Assembly (NCBI GenBank): GCA_937923175.1
Contig: CALALB010000037.1
Span: forward strand, 1 to 64,000
Direction: 5' to 3'
From: an uncultured Chromatiaceae bacterium
GTDB lineage: Bacteria > Pseudomonadota > Gammaproteobacteria > Chromatiales > Chromatiaceae
DNA length: 64,000 bases
Part shown: positions 32,364 through 42,685 of the stretch, one piece after another
How the letters are laid out: each line of letters starts with the position of its first letter
How positions within the stretch are numbered: position 1 is the stretch's first letter
The notes under the pieces: model-generated
Told to the model about the DNA's origin: nothing
Database searches by the model: none
What the model saw: the letters and a program-made list of their open reading frames with translations, nothing else
Made by a program: the position numbers and the translations under genes

Positions 32364-34165
32364 CTCAGCGGCGGTCTTGGGATAGACAAACGTTATTGCG
32401 GCGTCTTCGCCAGGAACGGCCCTGGCGCCTGGTGGTATGCGGCGATGTCCAGGCAGGCAAGAGCACCCTGATCGAGCACCTCTTGGGAGGGCAGGCCCAG
32501 ACCTATTGGGCGGGGCGCATAGGCGGATTGGCACCCTCACTCCTTCTGAACCGGCATGGTGGCTACCGCATTGCCGAATTGACCGCCCAACCCCAGGCAC
32601 TCCCGGGGTTTGTGACAACCGCCTCGACCGCCGATCTGGCCTTGATGCTCATCGATGCCCGTACCGACCTGTCGCTTCAGACCCGCCAGCAGACGAGGAT
32701 CCTGGCCATGCTTGGGCTCAAGGATCTGATACTCGCTGTCAACCGGATGGATCTGGTCGATTTCGACGCAGGGCGTTTTGCCGCCAGGGTCTCTGCCTAT
32801 CGCGATCTTGCGGCCCAGCTCGGCCTCAGGTTGCACCAGGCGATCCCGATCTCGGCGCTATCTGGCGATACCATCGCCAGACCAAGCCCCCGCGCCCCCT
32901 GGTATGAGGGCCCCACCCTGGTCGAGGCACTCGATGGATTGACCCCCAGCGCCGAGACGGGTCGCTGCGCCTTCCGGATGGCGGTGCAGGGGATCCAGAT
33001 CCCGGCGCCTGGGATCTATGAGATCTATGGGCGAATCGCCGAGGGTCGGATTGGCAGCGGGAGCGCGCTACGCATCCTGCCGGCGGGCAGCCTGAGCCGA
33101 GTTGCGGCCATCTGGCGCGGTTTTAGGGAGGTCGAATCGGCCCAGGCCGATGCATCCGTCATGCTGCGGCTTACCGATGGGGTTGAGGTCAAACGCGGCG
33201 ATGTCCTGGTGGCCGCCGATGCACCTGCCGAGGTCGCCGATCAATTTGAGGCGCGTCTGCTGTGGTTTGGCCGTCATCCACTCACCCCTGGCCGCCGCTA
33301 TCTGCTCAGGCTCGCCGCCCAGGAGACCCGCGCCTCGGTTACCGCGATCAAATACCGCGAGGACCCCGAAAACGGCGCCCATCTTGCTGCCCGAACCCTC
33401 AACGCCAACGAGTTGGCGACCGTCAATCTGGCCACCCAGTCAGCCCTGGTCTTTGAGCCCTATCTGCGCAACCGCAGGCTGGGCAGCTTCATCCTGATCG
33501 ATCCCTTAAGCCTGGAGACAGTCGGGGCAGGGACGATCGATTTTGCCCTACGCCGCGCCACCAATATCCATTGGCAGGCCCTGCAGGTCGATAAACCCAG
33601 CCGAGCGCGGCTCAAAAATCAGACGCCCTGTTGTCTGTGGTTTACGGGGCTTTCGGGCTCGGGCAAATCGACCCTCGCTAGCCTGCTTGACCAACGTCTC
33701 CACGCCCTAGGCCGGCATACCTACGTCCTCGATGGCGACAATGTGCGCCATGGATTGAATCGCGATCTCGGATTCACCGAGGCCGACCGGGTCGAAAACA
33801 TCCGGCGGGTGGCCGAGGTCGCCAAGCTCATGGTCGATGCCGGGTTGATCGTAATAGTGAGTTTTATCTCGCCCTTTCGCAGCGAGCGCCAGATGGCCCG
33901 CGAGCTCTTTGCCCCCGGCGAGTTCATTGAGATCTATGTCGATACCCCTCTTGAGGAATGCGAGCGGCGCGATGTCAAGGGGCTCTATGCCAAGGCGCGT
34001 GCCGGTCTGATCAAGAACTTTACCGGTATCGATAGCCCCTATGAGCCGCCCGAGTTGCCCGAGATCCATCTACGCACGGTTGAACAAGGGGTGGATGAGT
34101 GCGTTGAGACCCTATTTAGACTGGTACTCGAACGCACTGCGCCAAAAGCGCCGGGCGCACCCTAA
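32360..34165 (+). CDS. CysN-CysC-like fusion: degenerate GTPase plus intact APS kinase
   Basis: The 601-residue protein is arranged like bifunctional CysNC. The N-terminal GTPase keeps the P-loop GDVQAGKS (28-35), NRMD (128-131) and a SAL motif. The segment from about 50 to 85 is shortened and lacks both the REQGITID switch I and DTPGHE switch II motifs; [14 protein letters not shown] stands where DTPGHEQY is expected. The beta-barrel domains follow. The C-terminal APS kinase looks complete: GLSGSGKST (about 430-438), [34 protein letters not shown]. It may supply PAPS, with the front half inactive or repurposed (inference). Its ATG overlaps the CysD-like stop by four bases. Confidence 0.78.
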   Translation: MTQRRSWDRQTLLRRLRQERPWRLVVCGDVQAGKSTLIEHLLGGQAQTYWAGRIGGLAPSLLLNRHGGYRIAELTAQPQALPGFVTTASTADLALMLIDARTDLSLQTRQQTRILAMLGLKDLILAVNRMDLVDFDAGRFAARVSAYRDLAAQLGLRLHQAIPISALSGDTIARPSPRAPWYEGPTLVEALDGLTPSAETGRCAFRMAVQGIQIPAPGIYEIYGRIAEGRIGSGSALRILPAGSLSRVAAIWRGFREVESAQADASVMLRLTDGVEVKRGDVLVAADAPAEVADQFEARLLWFGRHPLTPGRRYLLRLAAQETRASVTAIKYREDPENGAHLAARTLNANELATVNLATQSALVFEPYLRNRRLGSFILIDPLSLETVGAGTIDFALRRATNIHWQALQVDKPSRARLKNQTPCCLWFTGLSGSGKSTLASLLDQRLHALGRHTYVLDGDNVRHGLNRDLGFTEADRVENIRRVAEVAKLMVDAGLIVIVSFISPFRSERQMARELFAPGEFIEIYVDTPLEECERRDVKGLYAKARAGLIKNFTGIDSPYEPPELPEIHLRTVEQGVDECVETLFRLVLERTAPKAPGAP

Positions 34166-34250
34166 GCCCTCGCCGGTCTTAAAAGCGCGCCCACCAAATA
34201 TGATCGCCCGCCTGCACGGGGAAGGGGCATCGCCTTCCGGGCTCTCAGAT

Positions 34251-35345
34251 CTAGGTATTCTGGATCACGATGCGCGGGAACTTGGCGGCATAATCCTTGG
34301 CCTGAAGCGACAGCTTGGCTGCGGTCTTGCGGGCGATCTCGCGATAGATCTGGGCGATCCGCGATTCAGGCTCGGCCACGACCGTCGGCCGTCCGCTGTC
34401 GGTCTCCTCGCAGATCCGGCGATCGAGCGGCAGTGAACCCAATAACTCCAGCCCATATTGCTGGGCCATCCGTTGGCCGCCGCCTTGTCCAAAGATGGGC
34501 TCCTCATGGCCACACTGGGGACAGATATACAGACTCATATTCTCGACGATCCCCAACACCGGCACCTCGACCTTCTGGAACATCTTGAGCCCCTTGCGCG
34601 CATCCAACAGGGCGATGTCTTGCGGGGTGGTCACGATAACCGCACCCGAAACCGGCACCTTTTGCGCCAGGGTGAGCTGGGTGTCGCCGGTCCCAGGCGG
34701 CAGATCGATCACCAAATAATCGAGCTCGCTCCAGCGGGTGTCCTTGAGGAGCTGTTCGAGCGCCTGGGTGACCATGGGACCGCGCCAGATCATGGGGGTC
34801 TCTTCCTCGATCAAAAAGCCGATCGACATGGTCTGTACGCCATAGCTGAGCATGGGCTCGAGGCTCTGGCCATCCAGTGATTCGGGTTGGCGTCCTTGTA
34901 ACCCCAGCATGCGCGGCTGAGAAGGGCCATAGATATCGGCGTCCAACAGACCCACCCTGGCCCCCTCGGCCTGGAGGGCCAGGGCCAGGTTCACGGCCAC
35001 GGTCGACTTGCCGACCCCTCCCTTGCCTGAGGCCACAGCAATGATATTTTTGACATTGTCGATGGGTTTCAAAGATTTCTGGACTGCGTGGGATTTGATC
35101 TCCCAGCTGACATCAACCTCCACTGCCCCAACGCCCGGTACCTGGGTCACCCGTCCCTGAATCGACTCAGCAAGCGCCGCTTGGATCCCTTGGGCTGGGA
35201 AACCCAGAATGACCTTGATCCAAACCTGATCGCCCTCGATCGCGATCTCCTTGATGGCGCGGGCAGAGATCAGATCGCGTCCTAGATGGGGCTCCTGATA
35301 GCCCTTGATGGCGGTTTCAATGGCTTCGCGCGTGGGTTGGGACAT
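34251..35345 (-). CDS. apbC: Iron-sulfur cluster carrier ATPase ApbC/Mrp
   Basis: This is a P-loop ATPase of the Mrp/NBP35 family that binds and transfers Fe-S clusters. The N-terminal MIP18-like domain (1-85) is followed by the deviant Walker A SGKGGVGKSTVAVNL (107-120), DADIYGPSQPRMLG and the DLPPGTGDTQLTL block. A CPQCG cluster-binding motif lies near residue 275. The 364-residue length is normal. It is convergent with the CysN-C-like gene and divergent from metG, an arrangement common in Proteobacteria (apbC next to metG). Confidence 0.95.
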   Translation of the reverse strand: MSQPTREAIETAIKGYQEPHLGRDLISARAIKEIAIEGDQVWIKVILGFPAQGIQAALAESIQGRVTQVPGVGAVEVDVSWEIKSHAVQKSLKPIDNVKNIIAVASGKGGVGKSTVAVNLALALQAEGARVGLLDADIYGPSQPRMLGLQGRQPESLDGQSLEPMLSYGVQTMSIGFLIEEETPMIWRGPMVTQALEQLLKDTRWSELDYLVIDLPPGTGDTQLTLAQKVPVSGAVIVTTPQDIALLDARKGLKMFQKVEVPVLGIVENMSLYICPQCGHEEPIFGQGGGQRMAQQYGLELLGSLPLDRRICEETDSGRPTVVAEPESRIAQIYREIARKTAAKLSLQAKDYAAKFPRIVIQNT

Positions 35346-35634
35346 GCATAACTCCAGTCAATACGAGAGGTTAATCCTGACTGAGCTCGGCTCGGCAGGG
35401 GATGAATATTGGGGGCAAGCTTGGTATGCGCCCAAGCGATTTCAAGCCTTGATGTCCTGTATCCACCGGTCCCAAACGCCGGTCGATTCGGGTATTGCCC
35501 ACAGGGTACAGCGAATCGCCGGATAACGACCAGGGCGCGGGCGCCCTCTGGGTGAATCATGCGATAATGATCTTGCGCCCGGCCTGATCCGGCGCTGATG
35601 CTTGAGATGTATAGCCAGTGAGATCCAGTCACCC

Positions 35635-37683
35635 ATGAGTCAGGTCCGCGATATCCTCGTCACCAGCGCCCTTCCTTATGCCAATGGCCCTATCCATATC
35701 GGCCATCTGGTCGAATATATCCAGACCGATATCTGGGCGCGGTTTCAAAGGATGCGCGGGCACAACTGCTGGTATGTCTGCGCGGATGACGCCCATGGTA
35801 CCCCGATCATGCTGCGCGCCCGCCAGGAGGGGATCGCGCCCGAGGCGCTCATCGCCCGTATGTCCCAGGAACACCAGGCCGATTTCGCTGCCTTCCGGAT
35901 CGGCTTCGACAATTATCATTCAACCCATTCGCCCGAGAATCAGGAACTCTCCAATCTGATCTATCAACGTAATCTTGAGACGGGGCACATCGTCCAGCGG
36001 ATCATCACCCAGGCCTATGATCCAGTCGAGCGGATGTTTTTGCCCGATCGCTTTATCAAGGGGAATTGTCCGCGCTGCGGTGCGCCCGATCAGTATGGCG
36101 ATAATTGCGAGGTCTGCGGCGCCAGTTATTCGCCTGCCGAACTGAAAAATCCGCGCTCGGCAATCTCTGGGGCCATCCCGGAACAGCGGGAATCCGAGCA
36201 TTATTTCTTCAAACTCGCTGATTTTGAATCGATGCTGAGGGAATGGACCCGCAGCGGGACCCTCCAAAAAGAGGTCGCCAATAAGCTCGATGAATGGTTT
36301 GCTGAGGGCCTCCAGGAATGGGACATCTCGCGCGATGCGCCCTATTTTGGCTTCGAGATCCCTGGTCATCCGGGCAAATATTTCTATGTCTGGCTCGATG
36401 CGCCAATAGGGTATCTCGCCAGTTTCAAAAATCTCTGCAACAAAACACCTGGGCTCAATTTTGAGCGTTTCTGGGCAGCAGATTCACAAGCTGAGCTTTA
36501 TCATTTTATCGGCAAGGATATCATCTATTTCCATGCCCTGTTCTTTCCGGCGATGCTGCATGGTGCTGGCTTTAGAAAGCCTACTGCCATCTTTGCCCAT
36601 GGGTTTTTGACCGTCGATGGGCAAAAGATGTCCAAGTCGCGGGGGACCTTTATCAAGGCGCGGACCTACCTCAATCATCTTGACCCTGAATATCTGCGTT
36701 ATTATTTCGCCGCTAAGCTGGGGCCGGGGGTCGATGATATCGATTTGAATCTCGATGACTTCGTCGCGCGCGTCAATTCCGATCTGATCGGCAAGCTCGT
36801 CAACATCGCCAGCCGAACCGCTGGATTCATTACCAAGGGTTTTGATGGCTGGCTGGCGGGACAATTACCTCATCCTGAGCTTTATCAGGCCTTTGTTGCA
36901 GCTGGTGAGTCAATCGCTGCAGCCTATGAACAGCGCGAATTCAGCCGAGCCATCCGCGAGATCATGAACCTCGCCGACCGCGCCAATCAATATATCGCCG
37001 AGCAGGCGCCCTGGATGATCGCTAAACAATCCGGCCGGGAGCAGGAGCTCCAGGCGGTCTGCACCCAGGGCCTGAATCTGTTTCGGGTCCTGATCGGCTA
37101 TCTACGACCGGTATTGCCTGGAACCGCCGAGGCCGCCGAATCCTTCCTCAGGATCCCACCCCTGAGCTGGGCGTCGATCGGCCGACCTTTGCTTGCCCAT
37201 CAGATCGCGCCCTTCAAACCCTTGCTTACCCGCATCGATCCCAACCAGGTCCAGGCTATGCTGGCAGAGGCCAAACAGGACTTGCAGACCAAGGAGACAC
37301 CTGAAGGCCCCGCCTCCCCATCGGCCAATCTGCATCTGGAGCGCGACCCAATCGCCCCGCCGATCGACTATGAGACCTTTGCCAGGATTGATCTGCGAGT
37401 CGCCAGGATTCAACAGGCCAGATTAGTCGAGGGTGCAGATAAGCTGCTGGAACTCAAGCTCGATCTCGGCGGCGAGCTGCGCACCGTCTTTGCAGGCATT
37501 CGCGCCGCCTATAACCCCCAGGATCTCGAAGGCCGCCTGACCGTCATGGTCGCCAATCTCGCGCCGCGCAAGATGCGTTTCGGCGTCTCAGAAGGCATGG
37601 TGCTTGCCGCAGGGCCTGGCGGCAAAGAGCTATTCATCCTCAGCCCGGATGCCGGCGCTGAGCCCGGGATGCGGGTCAAATAG
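35635..37683 (+). CDS. metG: Methionyl-tRNA synthetase
   Basis: MetG charges initiator and elongator tRNA(Met). The ATG at 35635 gives [20 protein letters not shown]; the upstream extension to 35602 is rejected. Visible motifs are the HIGH signature in GPIHIGHL, a zinc knuckle [23 protein letters not shown] in [11 protein letters not shown], and a C-terminal EMAPII-like tRNA-binding domain ([20 protein letters not shown]). The 682-residue length fits the long, dimeric form. It is divergent from apbC, with a 289-base gap that must hold promoters for both. Confidence 0.97.
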   Translation: MSQVRDILVTSALPYANGPIHIGHLVEYIQTDIWARFQRMRGHNCWYVCADDAHGTPIMLRARQEGIAPEALIARMSQEHQADFAAFRIGFDNYHSTHSPENQELSNLIYQRNLETGHIVQRIITQAYDPVERMFLPDRFIKGNCPRCGAPDQYGDNCEVCGASYSPAELKNPRSAISGAIPEQRESEHYFFKLADFESMLREWTRSGTLQKEVANKLDEWFAEGLQEWDISRDAPYFGFEIPGHPGKYFYVWLDAPIGYLASFKNLCNKTPGLNFERFWAADSQAELYHFIGKDIIYFHALFFPAMLHGAGFRKPTAIFAHGFLTVDGQKMSKSRGTFIKARTYLNHLDPEYLRYYFAAKLGPGVDDIDLNLDDFVARVNSDLIGKLVNIASRTAGFITKGFDGWLAGQLPHPELYQAFVAAGESIAAAYEQREFSRAIREIMNLADRANQYIAEQAPWMIAKQSGREQELQAVCTQGLNLFRVLIGYLRPVLPGTAEAAESFLRIPPLSWASIGRPLLAHQIAPFKPLLTRIDPNQVQAMLAEAKQDLQTKETPEGPASPSANLHLERDPIAPPIDYETFARIDLRVARIQQARLVEGADKLLELKLDLGGELRTVFAGIRAAYNPQDLEGRLTVMVANLAPRKMRFGVSEGMVLAAGPGGKELFILSPDAGAEPGMRVK

Positions 37684-38285
37684 CTCAGCGCTACCTGCCA
37701 TGCCCCACCAGCGGGCGTGCTCTGAGGGTCACGAGATCGGTCGATAAACCCACCCCTGAGGTCGCAGGCCTTATCGTAGGAGCAACGGCTAGGCCCGCTC
37801 GGGCGAGGCGACCCGGTTCCAGATCCGATGTTTGCGCCCGACCGACAGCAGCCGGATACAGATATTAGCCTAGTCTGCCTGGTGCAGACCTTGCCGATCG
37901 CCCTGGCCTGGTCGCAAGCCGGATCGACCCCGGGTCCAGCATGGCATCATCGTCTCTCAGATGCTCGGAACCCTCGCGACAGCGAGGGTGGCGGCGCTGA
38001 TGTTTTCTGCCGGGCCGACCCAGTAGGACGGCAATCCCAGGGCCCAGTCCCAACCCTGGGCTCTAAGCGAGTGAAACCGCAGAAACAAACAGCGCCAGCA
38101 CTGATCACCCCAGCGCCTCCTGGATCTCTGTCTACCCCTGCCCTCATCGGCAAGGGTAGGCGTTGCGTACCCCTCTGGGTTGGTCTGCCGGGGATCAGGG
38201 GATGCGCAGGGCAAAACGCCCTATTGGAGGGCGCGCCTTGCCCACCTGCCAGAGATCTCTCAGACCTTGACCCGACCTAGATCCT
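37684..38285. other. 602-base intergenic region between convergent genes
   Basis: No gene could be supported between the ends of metG and the zinc-finger gene. A 150-codon plus-strand frame (37828-38280) has no recognisable domain, is rich in Pro, Gly and Arg, and is probably chance in GC-rich DNA. The region contains a perfect hairpin, CCCTCGC-GACA-GCGAGGG at 37971-37988, and a weaker one, CGCCCT-ATTGG-AGGGCG, near 38218-38235. Either could end transcription, but no T-run follows. Confidence 0.5.
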
Positions 38286-38519
38286 TCAGTCGATCAACCG
38301 GTATCTCGCCCCGCAATAGGGACAGATGAACTCGTGATTTGGGCTATCCTCGATCGGGAGATAGACGCGCGGATGCATGTTCCAGAGCGTCTCATGCGGC
38401 CGTGGACAACAGAGCGGCAGGTCCGCGCGCCTGATCTCGATCGTCTCGGGTTCAGGGAGTGTTGCCTGAGCCGACCCGGGTGCCAGATTGCTGCGAATCT
38501 CAGCCAGTATTGAGTGCAT
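38286..38519 (-). CDS. Zinc-finger (zf-CHCC type) domain protein
   Basis: This small protein of 77 residues, from the ATG at 38519, has a C-terminal CCPRPHETLWNMHPRVYLPI segment and then EFICPYCGARYRL, giving the Cys-x(n)-His-x(n)-Cys-x2-Cys arrangement of the CHCC zinc finger found in the NDUFS6 family and small bacterial relatives. The role in bacteria is not established. It starts 5 bases after the ilvE stop and is probably cotranscribed with it, an arrangement seen in several Proteobacteria. Confidence 0.85.
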   Translation of the reverse strand: MHSILAEIRSNLAPGSAQATLPEPETIEIRRADLPLCCPRPHETLWNMHPRVYLPIEDSPNHEFICPYCGARYRLID

Positions 38520-38524
38520 AGCGC

Positions 38525-39448
38525 CTAGATGAAGGTTAACCATTCGGGATGTTCGGAACGCCGTCCATGGACCTGATCGAAATATAGACTCTGCAGGCGT
38601 TCGGTGATCGGCCCCCGGGTGCCGGAGCCAATCCGGCGCCCATCGACCTCGCGGATGGGGGTCACCTCGGCCGCGGTACCGGTAAAAAAGGCCTCATCGG
38701 CAATATAGACCTCATCGCGGGTGATGCGCTTTTCGCTGACCCGGAGCCCGATCTCATCGCACAGCGTAATCACTGTACGGCGGGTGATCCCATCGAGTGC
38801 CGAGGTGAGATCCGGCGTATAGACCACGCCGTCGCGCACGATGAACACATTCTCACCGCTCCCTTCCATGACATAGCCGGACGCATCGAGGAGCAGGGCC
38901 TCGTCATAGCCGTCGCGCAGGGCCTCTTGCAGGGCGAGCATCGAGTTCATGTAGTTGCCATTGGCCTTGGCGCGGCACATGGTGATATTGACATGATGGC
39001 GGGTAAAGGAGGACACCCGTACCCGGATGCCCTGGCGCATATTCTCCTCGCCGAGATAGGCGCCCCAGGACCAGGCCGCGACCATGCAATGAACCCTGAG
39101 GTTGTCTGCGCGTAATCCCATGCCTTCGGGTCCATAAAAACACATCGGGCGGATATAGGCCGAGTCCAATCCATTGCGCCGCACCACCTCGCGCTGGACC
39201 TCATTGAGGGTATCCTGATCCCAGGGCATGGGTATCCCCAGGATATGCGCCGAGTTGAATAATCGGCGAGTGTGATCCTGCAGACGAAAGATGGCCGTAC
39301 CCCGTGCGGTCGAATAGGCGCGCACGCCCTCGAAGACCCCCATGCCATAATGCAGGGTATGGGTCAACACATGGGTCTTGGCCTCGCGCCAGGGGACCCA
39401 GTCGCCATCTAGCCAGATCAGACCGTCGCGGTCTGCCATCGTTGTCAT
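38525..39448 (-). CDS. ilvE: Branched-chain amino acid aminotransferase
   Basis: This fold-type IV PLP enzyme makes the last transamination step of valine, leucine and isoleucine synthesis. The ATG at 39448 gives a 307-residue protein, the usual class length. Visible features are THVLTHTLHYGMGVFEGVRAY, the PLP-lysine block CRAKANGNYMNSMLALQEAL, EGSGENVFIVRDG, and the late EVYIADEAFFTGTAAEVTPI segment. An alternative ATG lies 9 bases later. It lies 45 bases after glnE and just before the zinc-finger gene. Confidence 0.95.
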   Translation of the reverse strand: MTTMADRDGLIWLDGDWVPWREAKTHVLTHTLHYGMGVFEGVRAYSTARGTAIFRLQDHTRRLFNSAHILGIPMPWDQDTLNEVQREVVRRNGLDSAYIRPMCFYGPEGMGLRADNLRVHCMVAAWSWGAYLGEENMRQGIRVRVSSFTRHHVNITMCRAKANGNYMNSMLALQEALRDGYDEALLLDASGYVMEGSGENVFIVRDGVVYTPDLTSALDGITRRTVITLCDEIGLRVSEKRITRDEVYIADEAFFTGTAAEVTPIREVDGRRIGSGTRGPITERLQSLYFDQVHGRRSEHPEWLTFI

Positions 39449-39493
39449 GTCTCTAATCCCCGCCTTTTGTCGCTTGGGTTCCAAGCCGTTGAC

Positions 39494-42367
39494 TCAAGAT
39501 TCTCCGGCGAGAGGCAGCTGTCTCTCAAATAACGCCTGCCAGATCGCCTGGACCCGCTCGCGCTCAGCCCTTAGCTCGGTCTCAGGGATCAATCTCGGTT
39601 GACCGCTAAGGGCTCTGCGATGATCGGCCATGCGCAGCGCCTGATAGGCGGCGATCAGGTCTTGGACGCACTGGCCAGGCAGCAACTCGAACCGGGCCAA
39701 GGTTTCAAGCAGCCGGATATTGTCGGTCCAGTCGGCAAGCTCCGGATAACTCTCTGCCCAGCGCAATACCGCGTATTGAACCATAAACTCGATATCGGCA
39801 ATACCGCCGCGCCCTTGTTTGAGATCAAACCGCTCGGTATCGCTGTTGTCGAGATTGGCGCGCATCCGTTCGCGCATGGCGCGGACCTCTTGTCTCAAAC
39901 CCTCGGGATCGCGGGGACGGCAAAGGATGGCGCGGCGGATCATCAAGAAACGCTCGGCAAGCAGGGGATCGCCGGCGATGGGACGCGCCCGGATCAGGGC
40001 CTGATGCTCCCAGGTCCAGGCATGCTGCTCCTGGTAATCGGCAAAGGCGCGCATGGAACGCACGAGCAGGCCCTTGCTGCCATCCGGACGCAGGCGGGTA
40101 TCCACAGGATATAGCTCGCCCGCTGGGGTGCGGGTCGTCAGGATATGGATCATGCGCTGGGCCAGCCTGGCATAGAACTGCTCATTGCTCACTGGTTTAG
40201 GGCCGGCGGTCTCGGCGGTCAGCGTCTCGCTACCATGCAAAAATACCAGATCGAGATCCGAGCCATATCCCAACTCGATCCCACCGAGCTTGCCATAGCC
40301 GATCACGAGAAAACCCTGATCATGACCCTGAATGCCAGTGGGCCGCCCGTGGCGCGCCACTAGATGACCCCAGGCCAGGGTCAGGACGCGGGCGACCACG
40401 ACCTCGGCGATCTCGGTCAGATAGTCGCTGACCACCATCAGGGGGATGACGCCGGTGAGATCAGCCGCGGCCACGCGCAACCTCTGGGATTGGGCGAATT
40501 GACGCAGCCGCTCCATCTGTTGCTCGAGATCCTCAGGGTCGATCCCTGCCAGGAGCACATCGAGCTCCGCCTCGAGCTCGCCGCGGCGTAAGGGGCTATG
40601 GAGCCTGCGCGCATCGATCAGCTCGTCGAGCAGGATCGGCTGGCGGGCGATCTGTTCGGTAAACCAGGGGCTTAAGGCGGCGAGGCGAGTCAATTGGGTG
40701 AGGATCTGGGGGTGCTCGGCCAACATGGCGAGATAGGCCGTGCGCCGGACAATGGACTCGAAGAGGGTCAACACCCGCACCAAGGCCAGATCGGGGTTGG
40801 CACACCCAGAGGCTGCACTAAGCACCTGCGGCATGATCCGATTGAGCCGCTCATGTCCGCGGCTGCTGAGCCCTTTGCGCAGACAGCTTGCCTGAAACTG
40901 TTCGAGCCTTTGATAGATTGCCTGCGGGTCGGCAAAGCCGGCGCGTTCGAGCTGCTCGATGGCCGCATGTATCCCCGGCGGCGGCCAGAGGTTGAACAGC
41001 GGGTTGACCTCATCGGCTGCAGCCTCGGCAATCGGTTGGGCAAACAGGGCGTCGAAATGACCCTGAACCTTGCGCCGATGCTCGGCAAGTACGGCGGTCA
41101 ATTCTGACCAACCTGGAAAACCCATGCTTTTCGCGAGACGCAATCGATCCTGGGGATCCTGCGGCAGACAATGGGTTTGTTGATCGCGATAGGCCTGAAG
41201 CCGGTTTTCGAGCCGGCGCAGAAAGACATAGGCGGCATCCAGTTCGGAAACGGCGGTTTGGGGCAACAGACCCTTTTGTCCCAGCCTGGATAAAACCGCG
41301 CGGATTGAGCGGATCTGAAGCTCAGGGTCGCGCCCACCGCGCACCAATTGCAACGCCTGACCGATAAATTCGATCTCGCGGATACCGCCTGGCCCGAGTT
41401 TGATATTGGCGTCCATCCCGCGCCGGTGGAGTTCGCGGCGAATCAGGCGCTTCAGCTCGCGCAATGACTCAAAGGCGCCAAAGTCCAGATACCGCCGATA
41501 GACAAAGGGGTGCAGGATCGCCATGAGTTCAGCGCAATCCTTAGGATCGCCGGCGATGGGACGCGCCTTGATCATGGCGTAGCGCTCCCATTCACGCGCC
41601 TGCGATTGGTAGTACTCCTCCATCGCCGGCAGGCTCATCGCCAGGGGACCGGATTCCCCATAAGGCCGCAGGCGGGTATCCACGCGAAAGACAAAGCCCT
41701 CGGCGGTGACCTCGGCCAATACCTTGATCAGACGCTGGGCAAGCCGGACAAAAAATTGCTCATGGCTGAGGGGGTGCAAACCGCCCTCGATAACCCCTGG
41801 ATGGGCAAAGGCAAAGATGAGATCGATATCCGAGCTGAAATTGAGCTCGCGTCCTCCCAACTTACCCATCCCCAAAACCACTAGGCGCAACGTCCGGCCA
41901 TCTGGGGCCCGGGGTGTCCCCCATGCGGACCAGGCCCAGGGCTCCAGATGAGCAAGTGCACCGCGCACACAGATCTCGGCAAGCTCTGACAGGTCTGCGA
42001 GGGTCTCATCCAGAGGGGCAAGCCCGGCGATGTCCCGCCAGCCGATCCGGATCAGCTCGCGGTGGCGAAAGCGACGTAGGGCGCGTTGCAGGCCTGGTTC
42101 ATCCCTGACCTCGGCCAGATATCTCGCAAGCCGGCATGCCAAATCATCCGGCGCTGCGCTTCGCTCTAAATCTCCGGTGGCGATCAGATCGGCAAATTCA
42201 TGGGGGAAACGCGCGACCGAACGGGCGATATACTCGCTTGCGGCCCATACCTGCTCCCTCACCTGGGCAAAGCCGGGGGCGGCAGGCAGGGCGATCCCCT
42301 GCCTCGCCGCCCAGTCGAGCCAGACCTGCCAGCAGGATTCAAGCGCCGGATCTTGGGTGGATTCCAT
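39494..42367 (-). CDS. glnE: Bifunctional glutamine synthetase adenylyltransferase/deadenylase
   Basis: GlnE adds or removes AMP on glutamine synthetase in response to PII signals. The 957-residue protein contains two nucleotidyltransferase halves: an N-terminal deadenylase half with NFSSDIDLIFAF and a C-terminal adenylylase half with LGYGSDLDLVFLH. Each is followed by helical domains, with TRLRPDGSKGLL in the second and RLRPYGESGPL in the first. The family length is about 950. It sits between ppdK and ilvE on the minus strand. Confidence 0.96.
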   Translation of the reverse strand: MESTQDPALESCWQVWLDWAARQGIALPAAPGFAQVREQVWAASEYIARSVARFPHEFADLIATGDLERSAAPDDLACRLARYLAEVRDEPGLQRALRRFRHRELIRIGWRDIAGLAPLDETLADLSELAEICVRGALAHLEPWAWSAWGTPRAPDGRTLRLVVLGMGKLGGRELNFSSDIDLIFAFAHPGVIEGGLHPLSHEQFFVRLAQRLIKVLAEVTAEGFVFRVDTRLRPYGESGPLAMSLPAMEEYYQSQAREWERYAMIKARPIAGDPKDCAELMAILHPFVYRRYLDFGAFESLRELKRLIRRELHRRGMDANIKLGPGGIREIEFIGQALQLVRGGRDPELQIRSIRAVLSRLGQKGLLPQTAVSELDAAYVFLRRLENRLQAYRDQQTHCLPQDPQDRLRLAKSMGFPGWSELTAVLAEHRRKVQGHFDALFAQPIAEAAADEVNPLFNLWPPPGIHAAIEQLERAGFADPQAIYQRLEQFQASCLRKGLSSRGHERLNRIMPQVLSAASGCANPDLALVRVLTLFESIVRRTAYLAMLAEHPQILTQLTRLAALSPWFTEQIARQPILLDELIDARRLHSPLRRGELEAELDVLLAGIDPEDLEQQMERLRQFAQSQRLRVAAADLTGVIPLMVVSDYLTEIAEVVVARVLTLAWGHLVARHGRPTGIQGHDQGFLVIGYGKLGGIELGYGSDLDLVFLHGSETLTAETAGPKPVSNEQFYARLAQRMIHILTTRTPAGELYPVDTRLRPDGSKGLLVRSMRAFADYQEQHAWTWEHQALIRARPIAGDPLLAERFLMIRRAILCRPRDPEGLRQEVRAMRERMRANLDNSDTERFDLKQGRGGIADIEFMVQYAVLRWAESYPELADWTDNIRLLETLARFELLPGQCVQDLIAAYQALRMADHRRALSGQPRLIPETELRAERERVQAIWQALFERQLPLAGES

Positions 42368-42685
42368 CGATCAGGCCTTTTGGTTAGGTGAGATCTTAGG
42401 CCAGAGGCACCGACAGCTGGTTCGGCGACTCATCAGCTCAATATCCCTGCCGGCGATCCGGCAACAAGAGTGTCTCGATCCATTGCCTCAACCCCTCAGC
42501 CCTGACCTGCGCCCTTCCCTGGTTTAGCCTGCCAGGCTGGCGCTTGGGCAGCCTGGGCATCCTTGCCTTTCATCCATCTGGGGAAACAGGCCTGCCCGCT
42601 CCCTTGCCGCATCCCCAACCGACACTCAGCCGTGGCTGCGCCTCCTGGCCAGCTCGGGTATACCTTGCATACCCTACCGCTTGGG
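42368..42685. other. Intergenic region between glnE and ppdK
   Basis: The 318 bases between the ppdK stop and the glnE start contain no supportable gene. They presumably hold the glnE promoter and the ppdK terminator, but I recognised no clear boxes and no stem followed by a T-run. Confidence 0.4.

Noticed and set aside
37828-38280. A 150-codon open frame in the gap after metG
   Set aside because: Rich in Pro, Arg and Gly, without a convincing ribosome-binding site or domain; not enough to call a gene.
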